A DNA stretch of 64,000 nt from Micrococcaceae bacterium (GTDB lineage Bacteria; Actinomycetota; Actinomycetes; Actinomycetales; Micrococcaceae), in assembly GCA_013393415.1 (NCBI GenBank), contig JABXHI010000026.1, positions 1 through 64,000 of the forward strand. Direction: 5' to 3'. The notes beneath the pieces were generated by a model. That model was given only the letters and a program-made list of their open reading frames with translations, ran no database searches and was not told the origin of the DNA. Of this stretch, positions 7,647-16,885 are shown piece by piece (position 1 is the first letter of the stretch; the number at the start of each line of letters is the position of its first letter). A program made the translations under genes and the position numbers.

Positions 7647-8447
7647 ATGCCCAATGATTCACACGTAGCAGTCCGCAATGCTCGCGATATGCTTCAGGAT
7701 GCACGTCATATCGCTGTGCTGACCGGTGCAGGAATGTCAGCACAATCAGGTGTTCCTACATACCGGGATGCTCAGACAGGTCTGTGGGAGAAATACTCGC
7801 CCGAACAGCTTGCCACGCCTGAAGCTATGGCGAATCAGCCCAACTTGGTCTGGTCCTGGATGCTCTATCAGGCACGCTTAATGCGCTCTGTTGAGCCACA
7901 TGAAGGGCACAAAATTTTAGGGGCGTGGCAACAGGAGCTGAATAACAGTGGAGGCTCTTTAGAAATCATCACCCAAAATATTGATGACCTTCATGAACGT
8001 AGCAACGCCGAAGTCCTTTCCCATCTACACGGCACAACATTTACCTTTCGTTGTTTCGAATGCGATGTACCGGCAAATTATGAGCTTCCGCCTGCCACCC
8101 CGGAACAATTAGCAGCCACCCCGGAGCTCGACCAACTGGTGTTGGAAGATCCGCCCGCGTGCACCGCCTGTACCCACGGGTTCATCCGGCCGGATATCGT
8201 CATGTTCGGCGAAATGCTCCCTCAGCAAGCGATGGACGATGCCTTGCGTGCGGTACGTGACGCAGATGTTGCTCTGGTAGTGGGGACCTCAAACATCGTT
8301 CAGCCAGCCGCAACGCTTCCACTTGCAGCTTCAGCAGCAGGTGCACAGGTCATTGAGATAAACCCCAAGATGACTCCCCTGTCCGAAGATGCAGATATCT
8401 CTATTCAAGGCACAGCTCGTGAAATACTGCCGGAGTTATACCCGTAA
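7647..8447 (+). CDS. Sir2-family NAD-dependent deacylase, variant acyl pocket
   Basis: A 266-residue sirtuin. NAD-binding motifs are GAGMSAQSGVPTYRD (about 27-41) and TQNIDDLH (109-116). The catalytic His is H128 (HLHGT), and four zinc Cys are C136, C139, C172 and C175. Sirtuins remove acetyl or longer acyl groups from lysine using NAD. Positions that in SIRT5/CobB-type desuccinylases are Tyr-x-x-Arg are Met72 and Gln75 here, so recognition of acidic acyl groups is probably lost. It overlaps the next gene, also a sirtuin, by one base (TAATG), which implies translational coupling. The start at 7647 is preferred because the protein begins at the family's usual distance and a leaderless -10 fits; an upstream ATG at 7614 remains possible. 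Confidence 0.92.
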   Translation: MPNDSHVAVRNARDMLQDARHIAVLTGAGMSAQSGVPTYRDAQTGLWEKYSPEQLATPEAMANQPNLVWSWMLYQARLMRSVEPHEGHKILGAWQQELNNSGGSLEIITQNIDDLHERSNAEVLSHLHGTTFTFRCFECDVPANYELPPATPEQLAATPELDQLVLEDPPACTACTHGFIRPDIVMFGEMLPQQAMDDALRAVRDADVALVVGTSNIVQPAATLPLAASAAGAQVIEINPKMTPLSEDADISIQGTAREILPELYP

Positions 8448-9235
8448 TGTCTAATATTCGCACCGCAGCCCAGTGGGTGTCTGAAGCGCAATCCGTGGTG
8501 GTTTTATCTGGTGCGGGTATGTCTGCGCAGTCTGGGGTCCCAACGTTTCGCGACGCTCAGACCGGGCTGTGGCAACGATACGCACCTGAACAATTGGCGA
8601 CGGAAGAGGCATTCCGGGACAATCCGGCAATGGTATGGACATGGTACGTGTGGCGCGCCATGTTAGTTAATAGCGTTGCCCCGAATGCTGGACACCAAGC
8701 TATCGGCTCGTGGCAGGAGCATCTGTTAGCTTACGGTGGCTCATTGACTGTAGCGACGCAAAATGTCGATAATCTTCACGAACGTGGCGGGGCAAGTGAA
8801 GTCCTCCATTTGCACGGGTCGCTGCAGAACTATCGATGTATAGACTGCGGCAGGTCGGCTGCATTTGATCCGGCGAGTTCAGGTATGCGGGCTGATAAGA
8901 CATTTGACGAAGACCAGGCGCTTGAGCCGGTGGCGTGCACATATTGTGCTGTTGGAATGCTTCGGCCCGGGGTCGTCTGGTTTGGCGAAACACTCCCGCA
9001 AGATGCATTTCATGCCGCAGTAGACGCCCTACACGAGGCAGATCTGGTGGTGGTCGTTGGAACGTCAGGGTTGGTGCAACCTGCAGCGTCGTTACCGTCC
9101 ATTGGACGTGACGCGGGGGCAAAAATCATCGAAATCAATCCTGTCCCAACGGAGCTCTCAGAGGTCGCCGATCTGCATTTTGCCGCAACGGCTGCGGTGA
9201 TCCTGCCCGATATGCTCTCAGACGTCGTGAGTTAG
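8447..9235 (+). CDS. Sir2-family NAD-dependent deacylase, Tyr-x-x-Arg type
   Basis: A 262-residue sirtuin and close paralogue of the preceding gene. It has GAGMSAQSGVPTFRD (22-36), TQNVDNLHE, catalytic H123 (HLHGS), and zinc ligands C131, C134, C164 and C167. Tyr67 and Arg70 (WTWYVWR) occupy the class III pocket positions that bind succinyl, malonyl or glutaryl lysine in SIRT5 and CobB. As I recall it, the mycobacterial relative Rv1151c has the same arrangement. It is translated from an ATG overlapping the upstream stop. Its 3' end overlaps the convergent dgt stop by 4 bp. I infer that this copy keeps the acidic-acyl specificity while the neighbour has diverged. Confidence 0.93.
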   Translation: MSNIRTAAQWVSEAQSVVVLSGAGMSAQSGVPTFRDAQTGLWQRYAPEQLATEEAFRDNPAMVWTWYVWRAMLVNSVAPNAGHQAIGSWQEHLLAYGGSLTVATQNVDNLHERGGASEVLHLHGSLQNYRCIDCGRSAAFDPASSGMRADKTFDEDQALEPVACTYCAVGMLRPGVVWFGETLPQDAFHAAVDALHEADLVVVVGTSGLVQPAASLPSIGRDAGAKIIEINPVPTELSEVADLHFAATAAVILPDMLSDVVS

Positions 9236-10635
9236 AGGGTCGTTTCGTGTGGCAATGCTGTGGGCTGAGCCGTGCCACGCACCAAATTTCCGTGCCACAT
9301 CAGTGCCGAGGTATCGGTTAGCGAAGCAACCTGGTCGATGACAACGCGTTTTCGTGCGGCGTCGCTGGATGCAGCGCACCAGTCGTGGGCGTACATGGGT
9401 TCTAAGAATTGTACTTCGGTAGTTATCAGAAACTCGACTAGTTCAAGCAAGACCTCGCGTTGAGCCTCATGTAGGGGGCGCCGGCGTGCCGAGGATAGCA
9501 CATAGTGCGCCGCGATGCCCTTCATCGTGGCGATTTCGATCTGGGTGTCGGCAGGCACAAGGACATCTGCGGCATGTCTTGTCAGCGGGTCATTGCCGAA
9601 CGCGTCTCGAGTAGCTTCGAACGCCGCAGTGGAGAACCTTCCGATCAGCTGCGAGGTCATATCTTTTAGCGCGGCATGGGCGTTGCGTGCACCATCTGCG
9701 CTGGCCACCCACGTCGAAGTAGCTTCAAGCCGAGCCAGTGCCGCGTCTATAGTCTCCGCATCGGTATCGGGTAGATACCATTCCTGGGTGGTTTCGATCG
9801 CACTGCGACGCTGTTCTGGATTCGTCAACCAACCGAGTTGGAACATCCCGGAGACGATGCCATCTTCGACGTCGTGGACACAGTATGAAACATCATCAGC
9901 AAGGTCCATCACCTGGGCTTCCATCGACAAACGCTGCGTATCGATGCCTTGACGGAACCAGACAAAGACCGCCTCGTCATCGTCGTAGACGCCAAACTTC
10001 GGTGTGGGGGTGCCATCACGCCGTAATGGCGCGTCCTTTTTCAACCAGGGGTATTTGGTCGCGGCATCTAACGTAGCGCGCGTAAGGTTCAGTCCAGCCG
10101 GGACGCCATCTTCGGTCATCTTCTTCGGCTCGATCCGAGACAAGAGTCGCAGTGTTTGGGCATTGCCCTCAAATCCACCAATTTCCGCAGCAGCCTCATC
10201 GAGCGCCTTTTCACCGTTATGCCCAAACGGTGGGTGGCCCAGATCGTGAGAGAGACAAGCCGCATCAACGACATCTGGGTCACACCCCAGGGAGCGGCCG
10301 AATTCTCGACCAACCTGAGCAACCTCGAGTGAGTGGGTGAGTCGGTTACGAATAAAGTCGTCGTCTCCGGGTGAAACCACCTGGGTTTTCGCTGCTAACC
10401 GGCGCAACGCTGCCGAATGCAAAATGCGCGCGCGATCGCGTTCAAAGTCGGACCGATACGTAGATTTTTTGGGTTCAGGTACCCAGCGCGCCATATCCCA
10501 CAGGTCATATCCGGGGGTTTGGGTTGCTTCGCCAGCATAGGGCGGCCGGTGTTGTGGCCAAAAGAGGCTGGCTTGCTGTGTGGTTTTGGGGGCTTGTGCA
10601 CTGTGCCCGCTGAGTCCTTGACCGGTTGTGCTCAC
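9232..10635 (-). CDS. dgt: dGTPase-like HD-domain triphosphohydrolase
   Basis: A 467-residue HD-superfamily enzyme of the Dgt type that hydrolyses dNTPs (classically dGTP) to the nucleoside and triphosphate, helping to control nucleotide pools. The metal-binding set is visible: His in RNRLTHSLEVAQ, the HD pair in SHDLGHPPFGHNGEKAL, and a later Asp in VMDLADDVSYCVHDVEDG. The GTG start at 10635 is chosen because AGGGGG lies 9 nt upstream and the upstream dus stop is only 4 nt away; a longer frame reaching 10836 would run deep inside dus and has no family similarity. dgt and dnaG are neighbours in many actinobacteria; here two sirtuins and a lipoprotein gene lie between them. Confidence 0.93.
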   Translation of the reverse strand: MSTTGQGLSGHSAQAPKTTQQASLFWPQHRPPYAGEATQTPGYDLWDMARWVPEPKKSTYRSDFERDRARILHSAALRRLAAKTQVVSPGDDDFIRNRLTHSLEVAQVGREFGRSLGCDPDVVDAACLSHDLGHPPFGHNGEKALDEAAAEIGGFEGNAQTLRLLSRIEPKKMTEDGVPAGLNLTRATLDAATKYPWLKKDAPLRRDGTPTPKFGVYDDDEAVFVWFRQGIDTQRLSMEAQVMDLADDVSYCVHDVEDGIVSGMFQLGWLTNPEQRRSAIETTQEWYLPDTDAETIDAALARLEATSTWVASADGARNAHAALKDMTSQLIGRFSTAAFEATRDAFGNDPLTRHAADVLVPADTQIEIATMKGIAAHYVLSSARRRPLHEAQREVLLELVEFLITTEVQFLEPMYAHDWCAASSDAARKRVVIDQVASLTDTSALMWHGNLVRGTAQPTALPHETTL

Positions 10636-10639
10636 CGTA

Positions 10640-11902
10640 TTAGCCCCCTGAGATATCCAGTTCTGCTTCGTGAATCTGTGCGCGATGTTCGTCGGTAATG
10701 TCTTGCGAATCCAACCAACCCTCAGGCAGATGTGGTTTCTTGGGTGACCCGGCTCGGCCTCGCGGGCCTTCGGCATCGGCCCCGGGGTACGCCACGGTCC
10801 GATCAACGGTGTTGAGCAGTTCGCGGAGTTGCTCAAGGGTTTCGACAGCGGTCAATGATCGACGCATGTCACCGCCGACCGGATAGCCCTTGAAGTACCA
10901 GGACACGTGTTTACGAATGTCACGCAGGGCCTTGTCTTCATTCCCACCGAAGGTGTCGACGAGGAGTTCTGCGTGGCGGTAAAGCACATCCGTTACAGTT
11001 CCCAAATCTGGGTGGAAGCGTTCTTGCGAACCGGTAAACGCGTTTTGTACATCACCGAATAACCACGGACGACCCTGGCAGCCGCGCCCGATGACTACAC
11101 CGTCGGCGCCGGTGTATTCAATCACGGCCATGGCATCTTCGGCCGACCAGATATCCCCGTTGCCCAGCACCGGCACTTCGGTGACCGCTTCTTTGAGGCG
11201 CGCGATCGAATCCCAGTTCGCCTCGCCGGAATAATGTTGCCGCATGGTTCTACCGTGCAGGGCAACCGCAGAGACACCAACGTCCACGGCGCGACGAGCA
11301 GCTTCCAGGTAAGTCAGGTGGTCTTCATCGATGCCGCGACGCATCTTGATGGTCACCGGGATGTTCGCTCGTTCAGCTTCTTTCACTGCGCCGGCAACGA
11401 TCGCGGTGAAAAGGTCAATCTTCCAGGGCAGGGCTGAGCCTCCGCCGTTGCGGGTCACTTTTGGTACCGGGCAGCCGAAGTTCAGATCAATGTGATCGGC
11501 GCGGTCTTCTTCAACGATCATGCGCACCGCTTTGCGGGTGTAGACCGGGTCCACTGAATACAGTTGCACCGAGCGCGGCACTTCATCTTCATCGTGCTCA
11601 ATGATGCGCATGGACTCTGGGTGGCGTTCCGCGAGAGCTCGTGCGGTCACCATTTCGGAGACATAAAGGCCGCCGCCATATTCACGACACAGTCGCCGAA
11701 AAGCGGTGTTTGTAATACCCGCCATGGGCGCCAATACGACGGGCACATCAATGCTCAGGTTACCGATCTGCAACGGTGACAGGTGCATCGATGTCGCCGA
11801 CGGCGTGGGGTGTTGGGTGCCCTGATCGCCGGTGCCTCGTTCGCGGGTCGAAAATGCGGGGCCCGGACCTGGGGTGGCTGTCTTAGATGAAACGCTACTC
11901 AT
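10640..11902 (-). CDS. dusB: tRNA-dihydrouridine synthase, DusB-like
   Basis: A 420-residue FMN-dependent TIM-barrel enzyme that reduces uridines in the tRNA D loop. Diagnostic segments are VVLAPMAGITNTAFRRLCR near residue 55, the catalytic Cys in LNFGCPVPKV, KMRRGIDEDH, ALHGRTMRQHYSG, and GNGDIWSAEDA with IGRGCQGRPWLF. The Ser/Thr/Pro-rich first 38 residues precede the usual family start, so initiation at the internal ATG at 11788 cannot be excluded; neither site has a good Shine-Dalgarno. It is followed after 4 nt by dgt, so the two are co-transcribed. Confidence 0.93.
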   Translation of the reverse strand: MSSVSSKTATPGPGPAFSTRERGTGDQGTQHPTPSATSMHLSPLQIGNLSIDVPVVLAPMAGITNTAFRRLCREYGGGLYVSEMVTARALAERHPESMRIIEHDEDEVPRSVQLYSVDPVYTRKAVRMIVEEDRADHIDLNFGCPVPKVTRNGGGSALPWKIDLFTAIVAGAVKEAERANIPVTIKMRRGIDEDHLTYLEAARRAVDVGVSAVALHGRTMRQHYSGEANWDSIARLKEAVTEVPVLGNGDIWSAEDAMAVIEYTGADGVVIGRGCQGRPWLFGDVQNAFTGSQERFHPDLGTVTDVLYRHAELLVDTFGGNEDKALRDIRKHVSWYFKGYPVGGDMRRSLTAVETLEQLRELLNTVDRTVAYPGADAEGPRGRAGSPKKPHLPEGWLDSQDITDEHRAQIHEAELDISGG

Positions 11903-11993
11903 AACATGTCAAGTATCCCAGATTCCAGTGCTAAACGCCCAGTTGTCATCTGAGCCTGTGGAGAAATCGCTGGAGCGGTTCCAGCCAGATGGC

Positions 11994-12599
11994 TCACGAT
12001 CCCGATGGCTTGCGAGCGCTAATGACAACAAATGGCATTCGTAGACGTCCAATGACCGGTACGACAAACCGACGGATCTCTTGAACGTCTAAGTCACTTC
12101 GCTGCACCGCGGCCTCGGTATCACGTGTCGGATCACACCCGTGATCAAAGAGTTTGGTCCAGGGCCGCACGAGTCGTTGCGCTGTTCTGGCCTTGCTGCC
12201 GGAGGGTGCAGCTACATGTTCAGCGAGCACGACCCGACCCCCTGGCACGAGTACACGCAAGATCTCTTTGAGCACTTGGTCTGGATCGCTCACACTGCAC
12301 ATCACGGTGGTGGCGAACACCCCATCAACACCGGCGTCTCGCACAGGGATACGTTCCGCTGTAGCAACAAGAGGCGGCTGTGAGTGGCCGGCCCGGCGAG
12401 CAGTTTCGGTAAGTATTCGACGAAACCGCGTCGACGGCTCGAGGCCCAGCCATGTCACATCAGACGCCAGGGACGAAAAGTTTTCGCCGCGGCCTGCGCC
12501 GATTTCTAATACTGTGCCAAGTAGACTTCGGATGGCACGGGTGCGAGCCGCAACAAAGGCGTCCCACTCAGTTTGCGGGGGCGTCTGGTGAGGTTCCAT
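11994..12599 (-). CDS. Class I SAM-dependent methyltransferase
   Basis: A 201-residue Rossmann-fold methyltransferase of the UbiE/type-11 group. Motif I VLEIGAGRGENFSSL binds SAM (about residues 31-45), the acidic residue after strand 2 is in WLGLEPS, motif III-like DGVFATTVMCSVSD follows, and then VLVPGGRVVLAEHV. The substrate is not recognisable. A GAGGA stretch lies 13 nt before the ATG, rather far for a ribosome site. It is upstream of dus on the same strand with a 91-nt gap, and may be transcribed separately. Confidence 0.85.
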   Translation of the reverse strand: MEPHQTPPQTEWDAFVAARTRAIRSLLGTVLEIGAGRGENFSSLASDVTWLGLEPSTRFRRILTETARRAGHSQPPLVATAERIPVRDAGVDGVFATTVMCSVSDPDQVLKEILRVLVPGGRVVLAEHVAAPSGSKARTAQRLVRPWTKLFDHGCDPTRDTEAAVQRSDLDVQEIRRFVVPVIGRLRMPFVVISARKPSGS

Positions 12600-12739
12600 A
12601 GGACAGGCATTCCTCGACAGATTATTTGGCGAACGCGCTGTGCGCTCGGATGCCCTTAGTGTAGCAAGCCTGCCGATGCCACGGAACTACGCCGTGGTTG
12701 ACTTGGCAACACAGTTCGAGACACTGACCACAGACGGAA

Positions 12740-12745
12740 TATATT
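12740..12745 (+). promoter_or_regulatory. Putative -10 box of the luciferase-like oxidoreductase gene
   Basis: TATATT ends 6 nt before an in-frame TTG at 12752 and 24 nt before the ATG at 12770. No Shine-Dalgarno precedes either codon. Confidence 0.45.
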
Positions 12746-12769
12746 TCAGATTTGAATCGTTTCGTGAAC

Positions 12770-13792
12770 ATGCAGAAAAAACTTGGATTCTTAAACTTTG
12801 GCCACTTTGGTTACGACCGCTCTACCGGGACCGTAGATCCCAAGACCGCATTCGATGATCAACTGGCCATGACCGTTGCCGCCGAAGAACAAGGCTTGGA
12901 CAGCGCCTGGATCCGGGTGCACCACTTCCAGTGGATGATGTCGGCACCGTTTCCAACGCTGTCCGCGATGGCAGCCCAGACCCGAAGCATCGAGTTGGGA
13001 ACCGGTGTGATCGATTTGCGCTATGAGAATCCGTTATATTTTGCCGAACAGGCCGCGACCACGGATCTCATCTCAGATGGCCGTTTACAACTCGGCATCT
13101 CGCGTGGCTCTCCAGAAGCCGCACTCGATGGGCAGGCACAATTCGGCTACACACTTGAACCCGGTCAAACGTGGCATGATGTGGCCCAACAACGTGGTCG
13201 ACGTATCCGTGATGCCATCGGGGCAACACCTGTCGCCACAGGAGATCCGAACTCGCCATGGTCACCAGGTGGCGCATCGGAGCTTATCGTGCAACCGCAA
13301 TCGCCCGGTCTACTGAACCGTCTGTGGTGGGGATCAGGTTCGACCAGTTCGGGCATCACGGCGGGCGAGCAAGGTTACAACATGCTGTCGTCAACGCTCT
13401 TACTCCAAGATGATGGTCGACCATTTCATATTCAACAGGCAGATCAGATCAAGCGGTATCAGGATGCCTACACTGCATCCGCCTTCGATACCGGTGGGCA
13501 GACCGCTGTTACTCGCTCGATGTATGCGCTGCGCTCCGTGCAGGACGAGCGGATGTTTGGACACGCCGGCAGCAGTCGCGATCAGGCTGGCCAGCTCGAA
13601 GGCGGTCCGGCACGTTCAGGTCCGACATATGTCGGCAAGGTCGAAGCTCTGGCCGAAACACTTGCTGCCGATCAGGCGGTCGTCGATGCAGATTATGTGT
13701 TGTTTGCCAACCCTGCCCAGCTGGGACCGGAGCGTAATCGCGAAATTTTTGCGGGTTGGTACGAAGTGTTCAAACTCTTGGGATGGAAGTAA
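12770..13792 (+). CDS. LLM-class flavin-dependent oxidoreductase
   Basis: About 340 residues of the luciferase-like monooxygenase superfamily, a TIM-barrel using FMN/F420-type flavins to oxidise small organic substrates. Family segments include KLGFLNFGHFGY at the N-terminus, SAWIRVHHFQW, IELGTGVIDLRYENPLYFAEQAA and GRLQLGISRGSPE. The C-terminal part has IWWG-like LWWGSGSTSSG. I place the start at ATG 12770 by family alignment (MQKKLGFL...), although TTG 12752 would fit a leaderless transcript from the -10 at 12740. It lies 102 nt before an acyl-CoA ligase on the same strand, so the pair may act on one substrate; the substrate is unknown. Confidence 0.85.
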   Translation: MQKKLGFLNFGHFGYDRSTGTVDPKTAFDDQLAMTVAAEEQGLDSAWIRVHHFQWMMSAPFPTLSAMAAQTRSIELGTGVIDLRYENPLYFAEQAATTDLISDGRLQLGISRGSPEAALDGQAQFGYTLEPGQTWHDVAQQRGRRIRDAIGATPVATGDPNSPWSPGGASELIVQPQSPGLLNRLWWGSGSTSSGITAGEQGYNMLSSTLLLQDDGRPFHIQQADQIKRYQDAYTASAFDTGGQTAVTRSMYALRSVQDERMFGHAGSSRDQAGQLEGGPARSGPTYVGKVEALAETLAADQAVVDADYVLFANPAQLGPERNREIFAGWYEVFKLLGWK

Positions 13793-13894
13793 GGGTCTTC
13801 CGCTCAGTGACGAACGACGACGCACACAAGGTTCGCGGTGTCGTTGTTGATTAGACTGACCTGTGAATTTATCGACTCGGGGTAAGGACGCTCA

Positions 13895-15652
13895 ATGACT
13901 GTGACTGAACAATATCGTGCCGCACGAGATCGTCTCATGGCGTTGGATCCAAACGATGTTGCAGAGCAGTTTACGTGGCCAACATTCGAACACTTCAACT
14001 TTGGGCTGGACTGGTTCGATGCTATCGCGCAGGATCCGGCCCGTGCTGATCAACCAGCATTGATCGTCACCGGGGATGCTGGCACCAGGACGCTCACCTT
14101 TGCTCAATTGTCTGCCCGATCAACGCAGGTGGCAGGCTGGTTCCAGTCCCTGGGTGTCTCCCGTGGCGACAAGTTCATGATGATGCTGGATAACGAGGTC
14201 GAACTGTGGGAAGCCATGCTGGCGGCTATCAAAATTGGCGCGGTCATCCTTCCCACGACCGTTATGCTCGATCCGAACGCGCTGGCTTCACGTATCAAAC
14301 GGGCCGGGGTTGACTGGGCGCTGACGAACCAGCAGAACATTCACAAATTCGATGGCCTCAGCGATGCTGGTATCGATCCAGCGGGCGTCGAGCTAGTGGT
14401 AACCGGCAATGCCCCCGTTGCCGGCATCCACGCATATAACGATGCATACACATCAACCCACGATTTCACCATTGATTCACCAACGCCGGCCGATGCCGAG
14501 ATGCTGGTGTATTTCACGTCTGGGACCACCAGTGAGCCCAAAATGGTCTTACACACCCAGGAGTCCTATTCGGTGGGTCATTTCTCCACCCTGTATTGGC
14601 TGGGTGTTACCGCCAACGATGTGCACCTCAACATTTCGTCGCCCGGCTGGGGTAAGCACGCCTGGTCCTCATTCTTTGCCCCTTGGATCGCAGAAGCGAC
14701 CGTCTTGTCGGTCAACTATGCACGCTTTGACGCCGATACCATGCTCAACGTGATCGACGAATTTGCCGTCACCAGCCTGTGTGCTCCACCCACTGTGTGG
14801 CGGATGCTCATTCACGCGGATATGGGTCGATTGCCAAACCCGCCGACCAATGCGCTCTCGGCGGGCGAGCCGCTCAACCTGGCAACGTTGGAAAAAGTGC
14901 GAGAAGCCTGGGATGTCACCATCCGCGATGGCTATGGTCAAACCGAAACGACCCTGCAAATCGCCACTACCCCCGGGTTAGATGTTCCCGCCGGAGCGTT
15001 GGGGAAACCGTTGCCTGGTTTTGAAATCGAACTGGTCGATGAGGTGAAAGGCGACGTCATCACCGGCGCTGGCACGGGTCAGGTGGCACTACGCCTTGAT
15101 CCGCAACCCGTTGGATTGACTCCCGGTTATTACCTTGATGACGAACGTAATGTGCAGGCCTTCGGCTCGGACTTATATCTCACGGGTGATCTAATGTCGC
15201 GCAACGCTCACGGCGTGTACACGTACGTGGGTCGTGCCGATGACTTGTTTAAGGCATCCGACTACAAATTGTCTCCGTTCGAGTTAGAGAACGGGCTGAT
15301 GGGGTATCCCCCGATCTCCGAGGTTGCTGTTGTTCCCAGTCCGGATCCAATGCGAACCGCAGTACCGAAGGCCTATGTGGTCTTGGCTCCCGGCTACTCC
15401 CCCACGTCTGAAACCGCCGAGGCCATTTTCGTTCATGCTCGCAGCGCACTGCAGCCCTATGCACGCATCCGTCGTCTGGAATTTGTGACTGAGCTGCCCA
15501 AAACGGTCTCGGGCAAGATACGTCGGGTTGCACTACGCCATGACGAAATACAGGTGCATGGCGACGAAGGCCAGCACACCGCTGACGTATTGGCTACGCG
15601 AACCACAACCGATGGTTTCGGACACGAATACTCCGATGTCCAATTCCGCTAA
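13895..15652 (+). CDS. AMP-forming acyl-CoA ligase (ANL superfamily)
   Basis: A 585-residue ANL enzyme that adenylates a carboxylic acid and transfers it to CoA. The P-loop-like motif is YFTSGTTSEPKMVLHT, the A5-type motif DGYGQTETT, the A7 motif YLTGDLMSR, the hinge region FKASDYKLSPFELE, and the C-terminal catalytic Lys lies in LPKTVSGKIRRVALR. It resembles medium-chain or aromatic acyl-CoA ligases more than acetyl-CoA synthetase; the acid is not identifiable. It is a clear paralogue of the enzyme at 24964: the N-termini align through FEHFNF-x-LDWFD. GGTAAGGA precedes the ATG. Confidence 0.92.
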   Translation: MTVTEQYRAARDRLMALDPNDVAEQFTWPTFEHFNFGLDWFDAIAQDPARADQPALIVTGDAGTRTLTFAQLSARSTQVAGWFQSLGVSRGDKFMMMLDNEVELWEAMLAAIKIGAVILPTTVMLDPNALASRIKRAGVDWALTNQQNIHKFDGLSDAGIDPAGVELVVTGNAPVAGIHAYNDAYTSTHDFTIDSPTPADAEMLVYFTSGTTSEPKMVLHTQESYSVGHFSTLYWLGVTANDVHLNISSPGWGKHAWSSFFAPWIAEATVLSVNYARFDADTMLNVIDEFAVTSLCAPPTVWRMLIHADMGRLPNPPTNALSAGEPLNLATLEKVREAWDVTIRDGYGQTETTLQIATTPGLDVPAGALGKPLPGFEIELVDEVKGDVITGAGTGQVALRLDPQPVGLTPGYYLDDERNVQAFGSDLYLTGDLMSRNAHGVYTYVGRADDLFKASDYKLSPFELENGLMGYPPISEVAVVPSPDPMRTAVPKAYVVLAPGYSPTSETAEAIFVHARSALQPYARIRRLEFVTELPKTVSGKIRRVALRHDEIQVHGDEGQHTADVLATRTTTDGFGHEYSDVQFR

Positions 15653-15700
15653 ACTGCAATGCCTCTTGTGCATCGTTCAAACAAATAGCTGACAAGACGA

Positions 15701-15731
15701 TGCCGACGGTAGTCCCTGGCTACCATCGGCA
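15701..15731. terminator. Hairpin between convergent genes
   Basis: TGCCGACGGTAG pairs with CTACCATCGGCA around a 7-nt loop, 12 pairs with one wobble. It lies between the convergent acyl-CoA ligase and alcohol dehydrogenase genes and could end both. There is no long T run. Confidence 0.55.
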
Positions 15732-15740
15732 CCTGTTGAG

Positions 15741-16793
15741 TCAGAATGTAGTAATAATGTTAAAACCTTTGGTCTTGAACTCAGACATATTGTCAAAGAC
15801 CTCGTTAATATCCCCTAATCCGACCTCGCGTTCAATGAGCGACTCCGGATCCAGCCGCCCCTGCGATACGAGAGCCAAAAGTCCTGGATAATTCGGTTGA
15901 GGGTTACCAAAACTACCGAGGATCTCGATCTCCGCGGCCGTAATTGCATCAATCGGAACCTGAGCTATTCCTTGCTCCTCTGCACCGGTAAGTCCAACTT
16001 GTACATGTCGACCCCCTTTGCGCAACGAATTAATCGAATTAGAAATTGTCGCTTGGATACCCAACGCATCTATGCCGACGTGGGCACCACCCTTCGTAAT
16101 TTCCTGGATCGCTTGCGGCACATCCTCCGACTGCGAGTTGACTGCTGCAGTCGCGCCGGCCTCGCGCGCTTTTTCTAGTTTGTCTTCTTCAATGTCAACC
16201 GCGATGACCTGTGCGCCAACAGCAGCTGCGGTTTGAATTGCAGACAAGCCAACACCACCAGCACCCTGCACAGCAACCCATTCACCCGGCGCAACCCGAC
16301 CCCGCCCGATGGCATGGAATCCAGTCATGAACCGACATCCCAAAGCCGCCGCGGAGGTCGCCGCGACGTTCTCTGGCAGTTGGATTAAGTTAGTATCCGC
16401 TTCTGTTATCAACAAGTACTCGGCGTAACTCCCTTTGACGCCAGCGAATCCATACACGAATACCTCGGCGCAGAGGTTCGGCCGTCCAGCCAGGCAGAAC
16501 TCGCAGCGACCACAACCGTGGTGGAACGGTGCAGTGACTCTGTCGCCCTCGCGAAAGTTTCGCACGTTCTCACCCACTGCAACGACTTCTCCACCAAATT
16601 CGTGACCAAGGATCGCGGGAAGTTCCAGGCCAAGGCCTATCCATTTCCAGTCTCCTTGCCAACCGTGCCAATCGCTACGGCAGATCCCAGATGCTTCTAC
16701 TCGAAGGACCGCATCATCAGGTCCGGGACTTGGATCAGCAATTTCTTCAACAACCAGAGGTTTATTGGCGTCTTTTACAACAGCTGCTCGCAT
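15741..16793 (-). CDS. Zinc-dependent alcohol dehydrogenase (MDR)
   Basis: A 350-residue medium-chain dehydrogenase/reductase. Catalytic zinc ligands are the Cys in SGICRSDWHG and the His-Glu of ILGHEFGGEV; the structural zinc set is CGRCEFCLAGRPNLC. The NAD-binding fold has the VQGAGGVGLSAIQ glycine motif, followed by VIAVDIEEDK, whose acidic residue suggests NAD rather than NADP. It should oxidise a primary or secondary alcohol to the aldehyde or ketone. It lies 92 nt downstream of an aldehyde dehydrogenase gene on the same strand, so the pair would convert an alcohol to an acid. CGGAG precedes the ATG. Confidence 0.92.
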   Translation of the reverse strand: MRAAVVKDANKPLVVEEIADPSPGPDDAVLRVEASGICRSDWHGWQGDWKWIGLGLELPAILGHEFGGEVVAVGENVRNFREGDRVTAPFHHGCGRCEFCLAGRPNLCAEVFVYGFAGVKGSYAEYLLITEADTNLIQLPENVAATSAAALGCRFMTGFHAIGRGRVAPGEWVAVQGAGGVGLSAIQTAAAVGAQVIAVDIEEDKLEKAREAGATAAVNSQSEDVPQAIQEITKGGAHVGIDALGIQATISNSINSLRKGGRHVQVGLTGAEEQGIAQVPIDAITAAEIEILGSFGNPQPNYPGLLALVSQGRLDPESLIEREVGLGDINEVFDNMSEFKTKGFNIITTF

Positions 16794-16885
16794 GACAAAC
16801 TCCGTTTCTAAATAATGATCAGTTGCGTGCTAGACGGGGCGACGTGCGCGCCTTGGGCGCATGTCGCTTGGTGCGTTGTACGTAA

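Noticed and set aside
7867-7878. Tyr-x-x-Arg (YQAR, residues 74-77) in the first sirtuin as a class III motif.
   Set aside because: Counting from the conserved SVEPxxGH element, it is shifted by two positions; the aligned pocket residues are Met72 and Gln75. Structure is needed to be certain.
10636-10836. N-terminal extension of Dgt upstream of GTG 10635.
   Set aside because: It overlaps the conserved C-terminus of the dihydrouridine synthase gene; the GTG with AGGGGG 4 nt after the dus stop is the better start.
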